This document shows positions 1 through 13,710 of a stretch of 64,000 nucleotides of DNA, one piece after another. Position 1 is the first letter of the stretch, and the number at the start of each line of letters is the position of its first letter. The DNA comes from Gavia stellata. Its lineage: Eukaryota; Chordata; Aves; Gaviiformes; Gaviidae. Under the pieces are notes generated by a model that was not told where the DNA came from, did not search any database, and saw only the letters and a list, made by a program, of their open reading frames with translations. A program made the translations under genes and the position numbers. Location of the stretch: assembly GCF_030936135.1 (NCBI RefSeq), contig NC_082594.1, positions 130,610,668 through 130,674,667 on the forward strand, in the 5' to 3' direction.

Positions 1-815
1 TAACACATCTATGTAACAGGCAGGAAAACAGCAAGCTCAGATCCTGGGGAGAGGATAGAACATGTTAAATTTGTCATTGCTAGGAGAAAAAATATTGAAT
101 GTGCTGACCTGGAGAAAAGAGACAGCCTAATGTACAGTTCTGTTAAATTCTCAACAGTACGAGGTGGCCTGGGAGATCTGGAGATGATAGCACTGCCCTC
201 TATTTGTTGAATTCCAACTAGTGGAGCAGAAATAACTTTCTGGAGGGTTGTACTGGGTGTTCAATGATGCATTGATGACACACTTTCAGGAAATAATAGC
301 TTGCATGACAATGGTATTGAATTAAAAGCCTTCTGGAGGTCATAGCAAAGGGAGTCTAGATAAGAGGTAACCCCTGGAGTGGTGATGAAAGAGCACTGAG
401 GTTGTGCTTTCCAAGGAGGTGAAGACTAGGAAAAAGTTACATTGGTATGAACTTCTAACTGAAAACACAGGGGAAAAGAAAGCAGGTGAGAATTTTAGAA
501 AAATAGTCTGAAAATAACTAAGCCTTGTAGTGAATTATCACCTTGCTGGGAGGGTGTGACTATAACCCAGGAAAACGCTGGCTGTAGAGCTCAGCAAATC
601 TGTTCCAGACTCACATCTGGAAGGACAGAAGTTCTGCATGCAAGATAGGAGAGTGGGCAGAAAACGCTGCTCTCATTCAGTAACGAAGCCCAGCAGTAGA
701 AAAAGAGTTTGTGATGTGCATGCAAGGGCAAATTAGTTAACGAACGTTGTAAGTAATCCTGAGAAAACATGCTGTAACTCATCTCAAGCTTTTATCTCTT
801 TATCTTTGGTCTTAG
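1..815 (+). other. CTC1 intron, left part, no exon seen
   Basis: This stretch precedes the first CTC1 exon I can recognise and ends at its acceptor (pyrimidine-rich tract, then TAG at 813-815). I looked for the residues that precede this point in human CTC1 (the OB-A/OB-B linker) and found no matching open frame with splice sites. I read it as intron; the first coding exons of CTC1 should lie left of the window. Confidence 0.6.
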
Positions 816-3800
816 CTCCTGCATTTTGAACTTGAGTGGCTGGAGTCACTGTTCCTCTTCCCAAGCTGGTCATATATACCACAGACAAACCGGAGTGCAG
901 CAGGGTACTTGGAAATCCTGGGGGATCCAGTGCCGGTAAATCTCCGAAAGGAAGTACCTGACAGCATTCCAGTCATCTGTCCAGCATCAGCTGAGCCACT
1001 GCTTACCTCCAGGTAAACACCTAGCGTGCTCAACTCCACCACAGCACTGTTGCTCCGGTTTTGCGGGTACCATGAAGAGCGCTTGGCTTAGGAAGAACCA
1101 AATTCTGTTTCTGCTACAGGTGGAAGTATAACAGTGAGTGATGGAAGTAAAAGTTATACAATAAAGCCACTTTTCATTAACCAGCTGTTTTCCAGGACTT
1201 TACTGGAAGTTTTTATTCTGTATTTTGACAAAATAAGACAAATTTTAATTATTTCTGGATGTCTTTTGGTACTACAGAAAGGACATGAGGACAAAGTGAT
1301 GATTCAACTTTCACTGAGGCTAAAATTCACTCTTTTGATTAGCACAACCTTTATTTTTTTAACCTACAGTGAACCAAAAGTATTATTGCAAGTAATTCTA
1401 GATTCTAATAGGAAATTAATATACACCGCCGGTCAAGTTCGTATCGGATTGCTGAGATAAAGGTGCCAGTTAAATGTCAGCTGATAACAGTAACTGTTGT
1501 CTTTAGTGGAAATAATACTTACAGTATGTGAAAATGTAGCCAATGGAATTACAAACCTTACTCAAGTTGATAATTTCAGGTTGTGCTAGATCATATTTTA
1601 TCTTCTTAAGTAGAGAATTATTGATGTAAATTGATAACAGTAAAACATCACTAGTCAGGCTGCTTTAGTTTCTTTTTAGTTTTGTTTTAAACAAGAAAAC
1701 TATTTCCATATTTCAATGTACACTATTAGCCTTTTAACATAAAGCTCCTCTGCTATTCCCTGGTATCTGACCAATTTTCCATGCTCCTTCTTTAAAAATG
1801 TTACCAATAAAGTCATTAAATGTTGTTCCTGGTACTTGTGTGTGTGGACGTCCTGGTATTTCTTTTATAAAAAGTCATAAAGCTACATAATTGTTTATAT
1901 GTTTTAGAATCAAGAATGTATTTGTTTAGACTAAGTGGGATGGTTTTATTCAAGTCCTGTAGGAGTTGAAATGAAAATGACAAATGACAAACGTTTGTTT
2001 GAAATGTTTTTTTTTTTTTTTTTTTTTAAATGAAAGGTTGAAATGACTAAAGAAATGTCACCTCTCTCTCCTCTCATCTGCTTTCAGTTTTGCTGCTCTT
2101 TCACACTGTGCCAATTTTGTTAGGAAGACTCCATTGTTGCTTTCAGGCCTCTTTGGTTTATAGGCTTAGAGCTTCCACAGTGTCACATTCCGTGGATCTA
2201 CAAAGCTGAGTTCTGTTTTCTGCTGAAGAATTGCTTGTGCCTTTTTTTTTTTTTTTTTTCCTTTTGACTTATAATTAACTTCTTGTTTGTGGTAAAGCTT
2301 TTTATAATCTGGCTGTTGTCAGGGAACATGTGAATTTGTTCAACACAACCCTGCTGTCTTCAAATATTAATGTTTTCTTAAATGTCAAAGGGATTTAGTA
2401 TATAAAAGTTAACATGAGAATTTTGTAGCCAAATATTGTTTTGAAAACCTCTCTGAGAAATGGTCCCTATTACCTTGTTGAATCCTTTATTCCCAGAAAG
2501 CGCATGCTGCATATTTGTTTATTTTGGTTTTGAGACACGTCTGAGTTCTTCTTTCATCTCTGTTTTTCTTTGCCTCCTCAATTGCCCTCTAGGATTCCAT
2601 GTAAGAAAAGATCAAAGCTCACCATGGCAGGTGAATTGGCCAGACTCGGGCCTCTCCTTTGTGTTCACCACAAGACATTCTTCTTTCTGTTTCTGAAGTG
2701 CTTCACCTCAGCTGTTTGGGTCCCTGTGCTGGTGCAGGTAAGTCCTTGGAATTTTGCTCACAAATTCACCGTCGGTATCTGTGTATGTGCTAGCTGATTA
2801 ATTCTTTGAAGCTTGCCCTTGAGTTCCCAGTTTGATTTATTCTTCCTTTTACTAGTGATTGCCCCCTTTTTTTTTTTTTCTTTTTTTTTCTTCCATGCAG
2901 CCTACAATAGTCCTTGTATGTAAGAAGTCTGGTTCTGTACCCTGCAGAAATACAGCCCCCCTCCCTCATGCGGTTGCAGTGTCCCTGAACGTCTTGCAGA
3001 TATCACCCTTTTGCTAAGAGTGTGAGGCGGTCCTCTCAAAGGAAAAAGTTTTTTTGGGTGGGTTTATCTGGATCAAGAAGAATTTTTTCCAGTGCAGGAG
3101 GTGCTGATGTCGCTTTTGGTTTCTTTCCTCTAGAAGCCCAACCAGCTGGCATGGCATCATATCCTCCAGTTGGGTCACAGGTATACAATAACAGGCCTGA
3201 GTATGTCCAGCCTGAAGAAATCTGGACAAAGGATGTTTGTCACCAGTGTTTCTTCCTGCCTTCTGCCCTACTGTGCAGAGCAGGTGAGGGAGCAGCCACT
3301 GGACAGTGCTTGGCAAGGAGAATCCACTCAATCTTCCTCCCTGGAGACTGCTGAGCAGCTCAGTGATTCCTTGGAGCTGGGAGTTGAAGAGGAGAGCCCA
3401 GGATCAACCAAAGAGTCCAAGATCATCTCATACGTGGTAAGGATTCGTAGGGTTAGCCTTCATCCACTCGTGCTCTAGGCTTTCAGCTCCTGGCCTGCAA
3501 GGTCTTATTTTCATCCTTAATTTATTTCCTTATTGCTCAGGCATATGAGTCTCTTATGTTCTGGGACTCTCTACACTCTTGTAACTTTCTGTTTGCTTTC
3601 TATTTAGGGAACTGTCACCAAAATACTCAATGTCCAGGCTGGTCTCTTTTTACTGGATCACAAAGTCTGCTTGTGCCTTGGTTACCAGCAGTTGTTGAAC
3701 TCTGCACGTGGACTCAGACCAGGAGCACGTGTGGAGGTAAGCTGAGATTTACAAGGCATAAAGCATTCAGTGGAAAAGACTCAGGCCTTGGGGATGGCTT

Positions 3801-6800
3801 GCGAGTGTGTGGGTCAACAGAAGACTACGGGAACATTGGAATTATTTCAGCAAGTATCTGGAACAAAACTGGGAATCTTACTGTTTAGGCTTGATCATGA
3901 GAGTCGAAATTATTATTAACTGATTCCTCCCTGAGCAGTGCCAGGTTCCTCAGGCCCACTGGGTGTATACACAATCCAGTAGAATGACAAAGGATTTAGG
4001 GTGGGGTGATGGTTTTGGGGAGTGGTGGCAAACTAGCCATCTCTTCTCTTAAGCTGTATGTCTGTGTATCTCAGCTCATCGACGTCCACCTCCTGCAGAA
4101 GCCTCTGGTATCCTTCCCTTTCATTGTACTTGGTGCTTGCCTGAGCAGCACTGTTGTGCTGAAGAGTTTTTCACGGCTCAGCACCCCCTACCAGCCACCA
4201 GCCTCTTCAGGAAATCTCTACTTACAGCTGCTCTTCCGCTACAATCTTGGTATGCCACTCTACCTCTGGATGGTGAACCTCCTGGAGACGTTTGAGGAGA
4301 GGTGAGGACAGTTCTTCTGAAGTCAGGCTATGTGTAAATGTGCTTTGTGGGCTACCTGGGTGTCTTCTAGACCAAGGGTTCACAAAATTACTGTGCTTGG
4401 ATACTAATGGCAGCAGGAATTGCTTCTGGTTTTCTGGCCTAAGTAAGCCGTTCATCGAGATTTCACATCATGTCCAGTTGATGTACCTTGCAGTTGCTCT
4501 TATGAGCAAATCCTGTACATTTTTGAAGTGAATGTGCAGTAAGCCCACTGCTCTAGGGAAGCTGCAGCACTCCAAAGCACGTGTTCACATACTCCTGCTT
4601 AGGAGTTTTGTCCTGAAATACGGAAGCACTGTAGGCATGTGTGCCTGCCAGTGTGGTTTGCTTGTCAAATCAAGGTGGGTGGGCACTGGGGCTGGAGCTG
4701 GAAACTGCTGCTACAACCAGATCACAGCCGATATAAAGGCTCTTGTGTCCTGGTTCCTCACACTTTTAGATATTCTGAGTATTGCCAATAGTGTGAGCAT
4801 TCGTTTGAGAGCCTCTGTCTTAGCAGATTTCACCACACATGCTTATCTCTGAGTCTCCCAGACGGCTTCTGCTCTCCCTGACTGCTGCACTCTGTTTGCA
4901 TGACAGCTGTGGGCCAGCTTCTGAGTTTACTTCTGGGTTCTGTTAGTGAAAATATTTGTGTTTGTTCTGGAATAGGCATGGTTGATCACTGTAACTGCTG
5001 CCTTGGACTTTAAAAACTAAAATGTATATATTTAATCTCAGGCAGTCAAGTAGCAGTTTATAGAATGCTCAGTCTTCCTGTGCTTTACTGGCACTGTGGA
5101 ATTTTTACCATGGTTTCCAATAAAACAGCTTCAGTTTTGCCCCGGGAATGATGCTAGCTAAAGGAAGTGAAAAAGCTAATAAAACCTGAAACTTTTAAAT
5201 GTGATTGTTAAGTCCTGCTACTGCTTGAAAATTGTTCCAGTGAGTTAGTTGCTATCTCTTTTTATTTGAGTTCACGTTCTGTTATTAAGTCGTATTTTGA
5301 CTGGCAGCGTGATCATTTCCAGGCATTCAAAAGCAGTGAGCTAAACTTCTGAAAGAAACGCAACGCAAGGAAAATATTGGAACAAGAGCAGTCTGTGGTT
5401 GTTTCTGTCTTGTGAGATTTTGCATTCTGTAAAAGAAAACCCAAGTATACCTAACATGAGTAATTGTGTCAAGCTTAGCCAAAAATGCATGGAGGTCCAT
5501 TTGTGTGACTTAGAGGGAGATTATTTTCGGGTGTGGGTTGGTTTTTTTTTTTTGTCCTCTTGAGTTTCGAGATTTTGCCAGTTGGTCCATTTCTGTATAT
5601 TTTCCTGTTCCTTGTCTGCTTGCCTGACATAAATCTGCGTCACCCTTAAATGTTACTTTTTTTAATCACTTCATGTTCTTTTTGCGCTCTCCTTAGTTCT
5701 TGTCCTACACAGCACATTCACTCATAACAAGCAGAAAGAATCCCTGACTTACATGCAAAACTCACTAAGAAGTGAGGACTGCTAATGCTTCTAACTGTCT
5801 TAACTTTTTTCAGGTTTTCTTGTTTCTTTGGGCGCCGTCGACTGTTGCTTAGCTCTATGCACCGAAACCCTGGAGCTGCTGAGAAGTTCCTTGTCCCCCT
5901 TCTGCAAGATGTGGTGCCAGATAGAGAGGAAGCAAGAGATATTTATAATGAAATCCTAGCAAAAATACACCAGTGTCCCCTGCAGAAGGTACGTAAATGC
6001 TCTGTGAGCTGTTTCCTGTTTGTCTGATGGGAAGAAATTCAGCTGGTTCATTCTTTCTTTCTTTTTTCTTAGTACTTGACCCTGAACCCCCCGTGCCAGG
6101 CCCCATCTCTGTCTGCAGTTTGCCGCGTGGCAGAACAGAAGAGCTGGGAAGGCTTCAGTCCGTCACAGCTGCTTTCCCCCTTGGAGGCACAGTACATGGG
6201 CACCCAGGAGCTGAATCGCAGACTGGCCTGGTCCTACTGCACGCTCTCAGCAGAAAGTTTCCAGCCCCGACTGGTAAGTGCCTTCCCTTTACTATCTGTG
6301 CCTTGAGAGTTCCCAGTTCTCCCTGTGCCTTCCAGCACCCTGTCTGATGCATGCCTGTTCCTTCTGTTGGGGAATGACACTGCTTTTCTCACCTGTGGTG
6401 TGTTGAACACAGGCTGAATTCAGGCTGCTGCTATGCACACTTTGATTTATGGCCTTCAAAGATGGGAAGAGTTTGATGCTCTTTGCAGCTTCCTTTCTGT
6501 TGCAGATACTACTGGGTGTGCTGAGAGTCTCCTCCAGGAGCAGTTCCCTTCAGCTGCAGGACAAGACCAGCACACTTCCCTGCGTGATATCCCATAAGGA
6601 TGGTAGCCCCTTTGCCCATACAGCTCTCATAGGTATGTTCCACTAAGCTAAATTTGACAGTGCTGGGCTTTTGCTGCTCTGCCATCTAGCTCCAAAAAAA
6701 GGAAGGGGAGATTTGGTATGGAGATGCTGAACTGTCGCTGCCTGGCCTCGTGACTTTAAAATGAGGAAATTAAGCTAGCTGGTTTTGTATTCTCTTTTTA

Positions 6801-9800
6801 TTAGCTCAGCTCCTTTCTCTGATGTGTTTGCAGGATCACTCCTGCAGGTGGAAAACTACCAGCTTGTAGTGGAGAGATTCCTTCAGACTGATTTTCCCTC
6901 CTGGGAGCAGCTGGCAAATCTGGAGCATGTGAGGGAGAAAAGAAACAGGCAAGTCTCTTTATTCAGTGCCCAATTAACATCATCACTGCAGTTCCACGGC
7001 TATTTTGGACTATGGTAAAGCTGCTTATCAGCATAGTATCTCAATGCCAAAGCAACTGTCCTTTGCTGTTTGTGGAGAGGAGATCTTTATCAGCAACAAA
7101 CCCACCGTCTCCATTTTGTTGAGAATACACCCAGCCTGGTAGCTGCCCTCTACTTCACCCTTTTCCGCTGCTCCTGCTGAATACTTGCAGGGCACTCACC
7201 AGAAGTGCTTTTCCCAGATAACCTCTTGTTTCACACAGCCCCCTGTCAGGAACAGGGATTTTCACTGCTACCATTTGTCATTTCAGTGTCTATGTGCAGT
7301 TCTACTTTGAGGATGTTCAGGTTCTCCATGCTGCTGAAGGACAAATCCAGAAAGGCCTTAGACGTGGAAACAGTTCCTGTTTGAGGAAGAGGGATGATGG
7401 CAGCTTAACATCTGAGCCGGAAACCCCAGAGGCAAAAATGCTGAAATTGGAGGATCCCAAGCCAGATACTCACAGAGATGAGAACCGTCAGAAGGCCCAG
7501 AGCAGCACTGAAAGAACCAGCTGTGTATCTCACCTATTCTTGGTTACCCAGAAAGAGGGTCTAATGTTACGCAATTACCAACTACCCAGAGAAGAAGATG
7601 GAGAAGGACGGGAGCTGCAGCGCAGTTTCCAAGCCACAGTGCTGTGGCTGGGCAGACCTCAGCTCTGGAGCCACCCCAGAGAAAGTGGGAAACTACTGGA
7701 GCTGGAGGAGACCAGCTGTGATGGAGAAGAGGGCATGACACAGCAAGAAGTGAGGCAGGAGGCAGCTTTAGGGGGTGGTTTGATAAGGCTGGGAGCTGGC
7801 TCCTCAGGGAGCTTGTGTGATAATTAAGGATTCTGTGATCTAGATTCCTAATCAATGAGGGAGTGATTTTTGTCTTGGTTATCCTTGATGGTGCTAACCT
7901 TACTTCTCAAGCAAGACAGCCTCTGCTGGGCTTGCTCTCTTCTTGCTGTATTTTTCATTTCCTACCTTTTTCCTAATGTTTCTCATCACCTTTTTTCTCT
8001 CTCTCTCCCCTCCCCTCCCCCGCCAGGCACTACTGCTCTTCATGGGGAAGTCTTTACGATGGTTTCCATTTCTGCACCTGGATGGGCTGTATCGCTTCAT
8101 TGTGCCCTGCTGCTCGGTAAGAGAGAGGTTATCTTGCTGTTGCCCGTTGGAGACTTTTTACTGAACTGTATGTGGGAGTAGAGGAGTCAGAGGGTGACTA
8201 AGCTCTCTTCGAGGCTTGGAATTCCCATCTGTCTTGCCAAGAAACTGCTTCAGTTCTGTGTTTGGTTAAAATTCTCAGAGCTCTGACTTCAGTGGAATTT
8301 TTTTTTCTTTAAACCATCGTTCTTCAGCGGCCCTTTTTTCCTATATAGCTTTCATCTCCTTCCTTTAATAGCCCTCTTTCTTGCCTTGTCACTCTTCTCT
8401 CAGGACTTGGAAGTGTTTGACAAGCTCTGTTTTCCACCTGTGCCAGCAAAGTTCCTGAGCAGGTCATCCTGCCCCCTGTGCCTGCCTGTCCAAGATACCT
8501 GGCACTTACAGCATGAGACATGGATCTCCTGTCTGACTGAGCACCAGGTATGCAGTGCCTTATTGCTCTGGGCTTTCACAGGTGGCTTGTAGATCTCTCC
8601 AGAACTAGCTTAGAAAATTATCGATACAGAATGTCTTGCTGATGAGACCATTCTGCTCTAAGCTCCATCAGAGGCTGCTGCTGGGCTTCACATTTTCCTG
8701 CCTCAGAATTAATCTGGGGAGGAAGCATCAGTTGCTTGATGTAGCTCTAAGCATGCAGAGCTTGTCTTTACTGCTCTGGCTGGGGACAGCCATAAACTAC
8801 AATCCGTCTGAGTCTGTGTCTCCTGCACTTCTAGCTGGCAGCCAGGTCGGTGCTGAGAGGCATGGACCAGAGAATTTCCTCCATTCCAGAAGTACTTAGC
8901 AACAGGTAAGTTGGTCTGCCCCAAATTAGACATAACCGTGCCGCAGGGAGTAGGTCTGCATTTGTCTTTATTGGAGAGAGTACTACATTAAACAGTGGTG
9001 AATTATCCACCCTAGGAATATGGTTTGGAAATCTTCCTATACGCAAGTAGTTCACACTGCGCCCATCCTGTTTATCAAAGTTAAAGGGATTGCAGGTGAC
9101 GAAACTGCAAAGTGGCGTCCAGAAAAAGTTTGAGCTACTACTGGTGTGGACTAGGTTCCAAAGGTCTCTGCTAAATTCCTGTCAGAAGTGGAAACGGGCG
9201 CGGCAGGGAAAATGAGGCTGAGTGTGTGAGGTTTTTTGTTGTTTTTTGATTGTTTTGGCATAACTTGCTCAAACAAATACTGGGGTTAGAAGCTTTTCTG
9301 TTCAAAGCATGTTTAATCTGGGGTGATATGCATGCACACTGAAATCTTCACCAGTGCCTTATGGTAAACTGAGTTTTTTCTTTGGTTGGCTGCTTCCTCC
9401 AATTAAGAAAAAGAATTAAGAGTTAAGCAGATAGGAAGGCTGTAATGCCTCTCTTTCTTCTTCACTGCTGAGCCTGAAGAAGCAGAAAGTGAGTTAAAGG
9501 GGCCTCAGGCAACAGCACTCCACTTCACCCTGTCCTTTGTGGTAATCTTGGAGTCAGGCCTCCTTCTACTCCCTTTTGTTGTCAGGCAGGACAGAAATCC
9601 TGGTCTGCTCTCAGTTTCACAGGTTCCCTTGTTTCTTTCTCTGGTGAGATAGTGGAGAGGACCTTGTGTGCCTCTCCCAAGAATGAGAAGCTGTCTGTGA
9701 CTCTTGGCCTTCAAAAGCAGAAAGGTAAGATTGTGACAGCCTGTCAGGTAACAACAGATTGATTCTTGCTTCTTTCTGTTTCAGAGAGACAGTGCACTTG

Positions 9801-12800
9801 GCTAACTGTGCTCCTGTATCTGAGAATAGTGGAAGATGTTGCATCACATTGCATGTCAGAGGGCTGGGAACCTGTGCACTGCGTGTGTGTGTTGGGGATG
9901 GGAATGGGAATACCGTACCTGGGAAAATCTGCGAGGTGGAACAGTGATAGCCTCATTGTGATGGGAGGGAAAACACCTCTAGCAGGTCCAGCTCAGTGAA
10001 AGACTATGCTACCTGCGTGTGAGCTCATGGTGTGTGTGGTTCCGTGTCTCCTCAGGGAGTCTGCTAGCCAGTGATCATAGCGTGAAGCTCAGCATCTCAG
10101 CTGGTCCAGGCTCCCCTGTTTTGGTGGACATTTACATTGCTGCCACCTATCTGCAGCATCTCTGGGGTTTGCTACCTGGAGCCAAGATCCTCTTCCAGAA
10201 CTTGGAACGCAAAATCTCCAGGTAACCCCTGTCTTTAGACTCCTGATCTGGGCCCGAGCTCTGACGTCTTTTATTGTCTTTGAAACCATCTCTAAATCTT
10301 TCTTCTTGTGGACTTTCCTCATCCCTTGCCCATGCCTTCATAGCTCCCAATCCCTTCCTACAAATTATTTTCCTACCATGTTACGGATGAAGACCAGCCC
10401 AGCCACGCCAGGAAAACTGAGTGGTTTGGTTTCTATGAGCTCTTTCTGACATCTACTCTTTTATATTGCAGATTCCATAATGTTTATTGCACCTACATTG
10501 CCTCCAGCTGTGTAAGCATCATATCTCTGCCAGCTTCTCATCCACCTTTTCCTTCAAGGTGAGTTCAGGGTCTCTTCCCACTTTACAGTGTCCCAAGAAA
10601 TGTTTCTATGTTCCAAGCTTCTCACATTCCTGTTTCTTCTAGTCCTGCAGGAGAAGCCTCATCCCCCTCACTAGTGTTTCTATCCAACTTGCAACATCAC
10701 CTGCAACACCTGCCCCAGGGACGGATTTTATGCCACTTGTCCTGTGTACGGACTCTGTCCCTGCAATGGGTTTGCTCTCTTTGCAGCAGCATCTTCAAAG
10801 AGGTATTCAAACTTCCACAGAGATAATTTGTGAGGAGCCTTGCAGATTTTCTACTCTGACACATCCTCTGCTACCATGTAGAGGAAATAAGAGTTCATAT
10901 CCCAATTCCAAAACCTCTTTTTCTAGTGTCTGAAAAGGACTTGCTTATTAGAAAGGGACCAAAATGACAACTGATTAGAAGTGTGCATCTGATACCAGGC
11001 AGGCTGGCAGCTAGGACTGGGGATGAAACAAGGACATTCAGGGGAAGAATCCTACTCTGTTAATGCTCTGCTTTTCCCATGTTCACTGCTGTTGGTCTTC
11101 AGCACCTTGCAGCAGGTGATTTTTCTCCCCGTACAAACTTTTCCCAAGACACTCATTGGAAATGCAGTGAAGTTCTTTAATCCTTTGCATACTTAATAAG
11201 GGGAGGGGTAAAAGAAGCAGTGGCCCTTCCCCTTCTCTCTTTTATACCCACCCATACATAGCTGTAGCTTTACTCTTCCTTCAGGGGAGGTGCACCAGAC
11301 ACAGTCCACCATGTCCATCACACACAGGAGTGAGGCAAGCCAGTGCACGGTAAGCACTGTAGAGACTGGGTATGGAAGGAGGTGGGTAGGAGGGAACAAC
11401 TTACACCACAAAGGGGAGGGGAAAATCAGATGGAGGATGGGATATGGACAGAATAGCAAAGACAGAAGTTAGAGTTGTCATGTCTTCCCAGATGTGTACA
11501 AACCTCCCTCTCTTTACTAAGATCTGTTGTCTGGGACGTGACCCTTGTGAGGGAGATGGGCATTGTCCGGACCTCCCTCCGCATCTTAGTCTGCCTGCTC
11601 TCTCCATAGGGTGCTGGTGGAGGATGGAACAGGTGAAGCTTTGGTGCTGTGCAGGAACCAGCACGTGGCAGCAATGCTGGGCCTGAGCCTTCTCGAGTGG
11701 GAAGCTCTGCAGAACTGCGTGCGGAGCAGGGGCAGAGTGTCCATTCAGCATGGGGAAGCTACTGGCACAGGGGTGAGTAGGTTATTCCGGTAGCGATTGC
11801 AGCGTGCTGGGCTCGAGCCTCAGCTGGACTGGATTTCCCTTTGCTGTGGGTGCTCCAGTGGCTCCCTGCCTCCCTCTGCATATTCACTGGCAACACACCC
11901 TTTCCTTCCTTAGTGTGTAGAGGAACCTGAGGATCTCATTGCTTGCTACCTAAGGAGCCTGTGCAGGAGTCCTCTCATCTGTCGTCCTATCCTGCTGGAT
12001 TTCAGCCTAGACAGGAAGCCCTCCAAAATCCTGCAGCCTGGTAAGCAACCACTGTTGGCTTTTGTACTATTTAGTGTGGGAAGGAAGGGAGGAGCTGTCT
12101 CACCAGGCTGGGGAAGGAGAGCTGCCTTCACTGCCCACAAAGCAAGATCTTTGGAGGATTTCCATGGAATTGTGAATTCTGTAGTGTAGAGCTAGGATGT
12201 GTATGAGCAGAACCATGGTTACAAAAATACAGAAATAATATTATAAAAGTCACTATATACAACAATATTATATCTGAATTTGTCTGCTTTACACAGAAGC
12301 ATAAAAATAGTATTGAATTGTCCTTGTAGTTGTGGTGAACAACTTGAAGCTTCTCCATTCAAATTTTATATATGGTTCTAGGAAAATATATCAGCTAAAC
12401 AACCGGGATAGTAATTGTTCTAAGGTGTCCGTAAGAGAGTTGGGGGTTGTGTGTGTGTGGTAGTGGTGGTGGGAGAGAACATGTTTTATTAGCATCCCCC
12501 TTTTGCCCTCCTGTCCTCCGGTATTAAGGTACAGGTTTATTTCTGTGGGGTGTCTCTTACACAAAAAGCTTTCTCTGTTTTAAAGCAAGGTTCCCAGTCC
12601 TTGGATTGGATGGGGTTCTGGCCAGCCAGAGTTACTGTGCAGACCTCTCAAATCAAGTGGGTTTTCACTTTAGACGGGACAGCAGGTAGAGTCAAGACTA
12701 GGCCTGGAAATCCTCACCGTGGCCACAGAATTTAAAGCGCAGAAGAGTTTTGAATTCATGGGTGCTGATGTCTGAGCTCATGCTGCCACAACTGTGCAGT

Positions 12801-13433
12801 TGCTGCATTAAGGGGACATTCTTCTGAGCTGCTTGCATGAACACCAGCACTTGAGTATGAGCCCAGGTGCTGCAGGGGTTGATTTGCTAAGCTTACCAGA
12901 GGATGCTCTGCTGTGGAGACATTATCTTTTTGCTGTCGTGTAACACTGTCTGTAAGGCCAGGTTGCTGATAGTGAGAAAACATACAAAGTCCAGTGCATC
13001 AGCTATGTGAACAGCACATGGTTTACAGCGTTTCATATGTAAAATGTCTGTTTCCTCCAAGTTGGAGGGATGCTGGCCAAATGCGTTCATCTGCTCACAT
13101 CCTGGATTCATTAATCGTGCTGTCCTTTGAAGTTTAGCAGATGCCAAGCAGCTGCTGCAAGGCCTTCCCTCCCCCAGCAACTTCTACAGCTGCGTGCTAG
13201 AACAGAACAGGAGCCCTGCACTGAGTTGTTACAGGTTGTATCTTTCCCCTTCAGCTCCACTGCAGCTGAGAAATTTTCGGTGCGGTGAAGTGGAGTTTGT
13301 GTCGCAAGTGGGACCTTGGCTGAGCCTGCTGTGCCTGAATGTGGAGGAAGTGGAACAAGACGCCTTAAGCTATCTGAACAGTGAGAGGATTAGGAGGACA
13401 TCTAGTCACGGCCGAGTGGGAGCCACTGCTTAA
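816..13433 (+). CDS. CTC1: CTC1, CST telomere maintenance complex component 1 (3' 21 coding exons; 5' end outside window)
   Basis: CTC1 is the large multi-OB-fold subunit of CST (with STN1 and TEN1). CST binds telomeric single-stranded DNA, limits telomerase and recruits DNA polymerase alpha-primase for C-strand fill-in. Exons: 816-1012, 2593-2737, 3134-3436, 3608-3736, 4075-4301, 5814-5988, 6073-6273, 6506-6632, 6834-6948, 7287-7749, 8027-8116, 8404-8547, 8835-8905, 9615-9724, 10056-10221, 10472-10558, 10643-10802, 11285-11349, 11610-11772, 11914-12040, 13255-13433 (TAA). They sum to 3444 nt with every phase agreeing, giving 1147 visible residues. Landmarks shared with human CTC1 include LFLFPSWSYIP (first exon), LGMPLYLW, CPLQK, FPSWEQL, GLLPGA, LVEDGTGEA and RKPSKI. 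The cysteines of VCSLC, then GRC and a later C, fit an RPA70-like zinc ribbon near the C terminus. One donor is GC (6949). The 5' coding exons (about 160 residues in human) are missing only because the window ends. Confidence 0.95.
2007..2027. repeat. poly(T) tract of 21 T in CTC1 intron
   Basis: An uninterrupted run of T lies in the intron 1013-2592; a second run of 18 T lies at 2242-2259. Such runs are usually slippage-prone or are old retroelement tails. No retroelement body was recognised beside either run. The rest of this 1.6 kb intron holds no exon I could support. Confidence 0.85.
6949..6950 (+). other. CTC1: Non-canonical GC donor splice site in CTC1
   Basis: The exon ending at 6948 is followed by GCAAGT rather than GTAAGT. 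Its coding content (FPSWEQL, then EKR) and phase join correctly to the exon at 7287 (VYVQFYFED), which is preceded by TTTCAG. The remaining donor bases AG|GCAAGT match the extended U1 consensus expected at GC-AG introns. No GT donor that keeps the frame and the conserved residues was seen nearby. Confidence 0.85.
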
Positions 13434-13704
13434 CGTCTCTCCCTGTGGGAAAGGAATTATGGAAATATCTGCTGGGATTGGAAGCTTTTTTTAATCTTCC
13501 CAGTGGGAGCATGTGCCTGTGAGCACAGGGTGAAGGGTGCAATCAAGAAGCTGCTGTGAGTTGTGGAATTCCTGAACGGTCATTCTGGATCATTGCCACC
13601 AGCGATACTGGGCTACGTTTTGGAAGAGGGATGTTCCTACATGATAGCGGTTACTTTGGGCCTAGGGCACACAATGTGTGTATTTTATGTGGTAGTATCT
13701 ACTA

Positions 13705-13710
13705 AATAAA
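13705..13710 (+). terminator. CTC1: CTC1 poly(A) signal AATAAA
   Basis: A canonical AATAAA lies about 270 bp after the CTC1 stop, the first such hexamer downstream in this orientation. It predicts a short 3' UTR and a gap of about 1.8 kb to the candidate VTCN1 poly(A) site on the other strand. Confidence 0.75.

Noticed and set aside
7750-7827. Extension of the CTC1 exon starting at 7287 to the in-frame stop at 7825
   Set aside because: A donor (GAA|GTGAGG) at 7749 joins in phase to the conserved exon at 8027; the extension has no counterpart in human CTC1.
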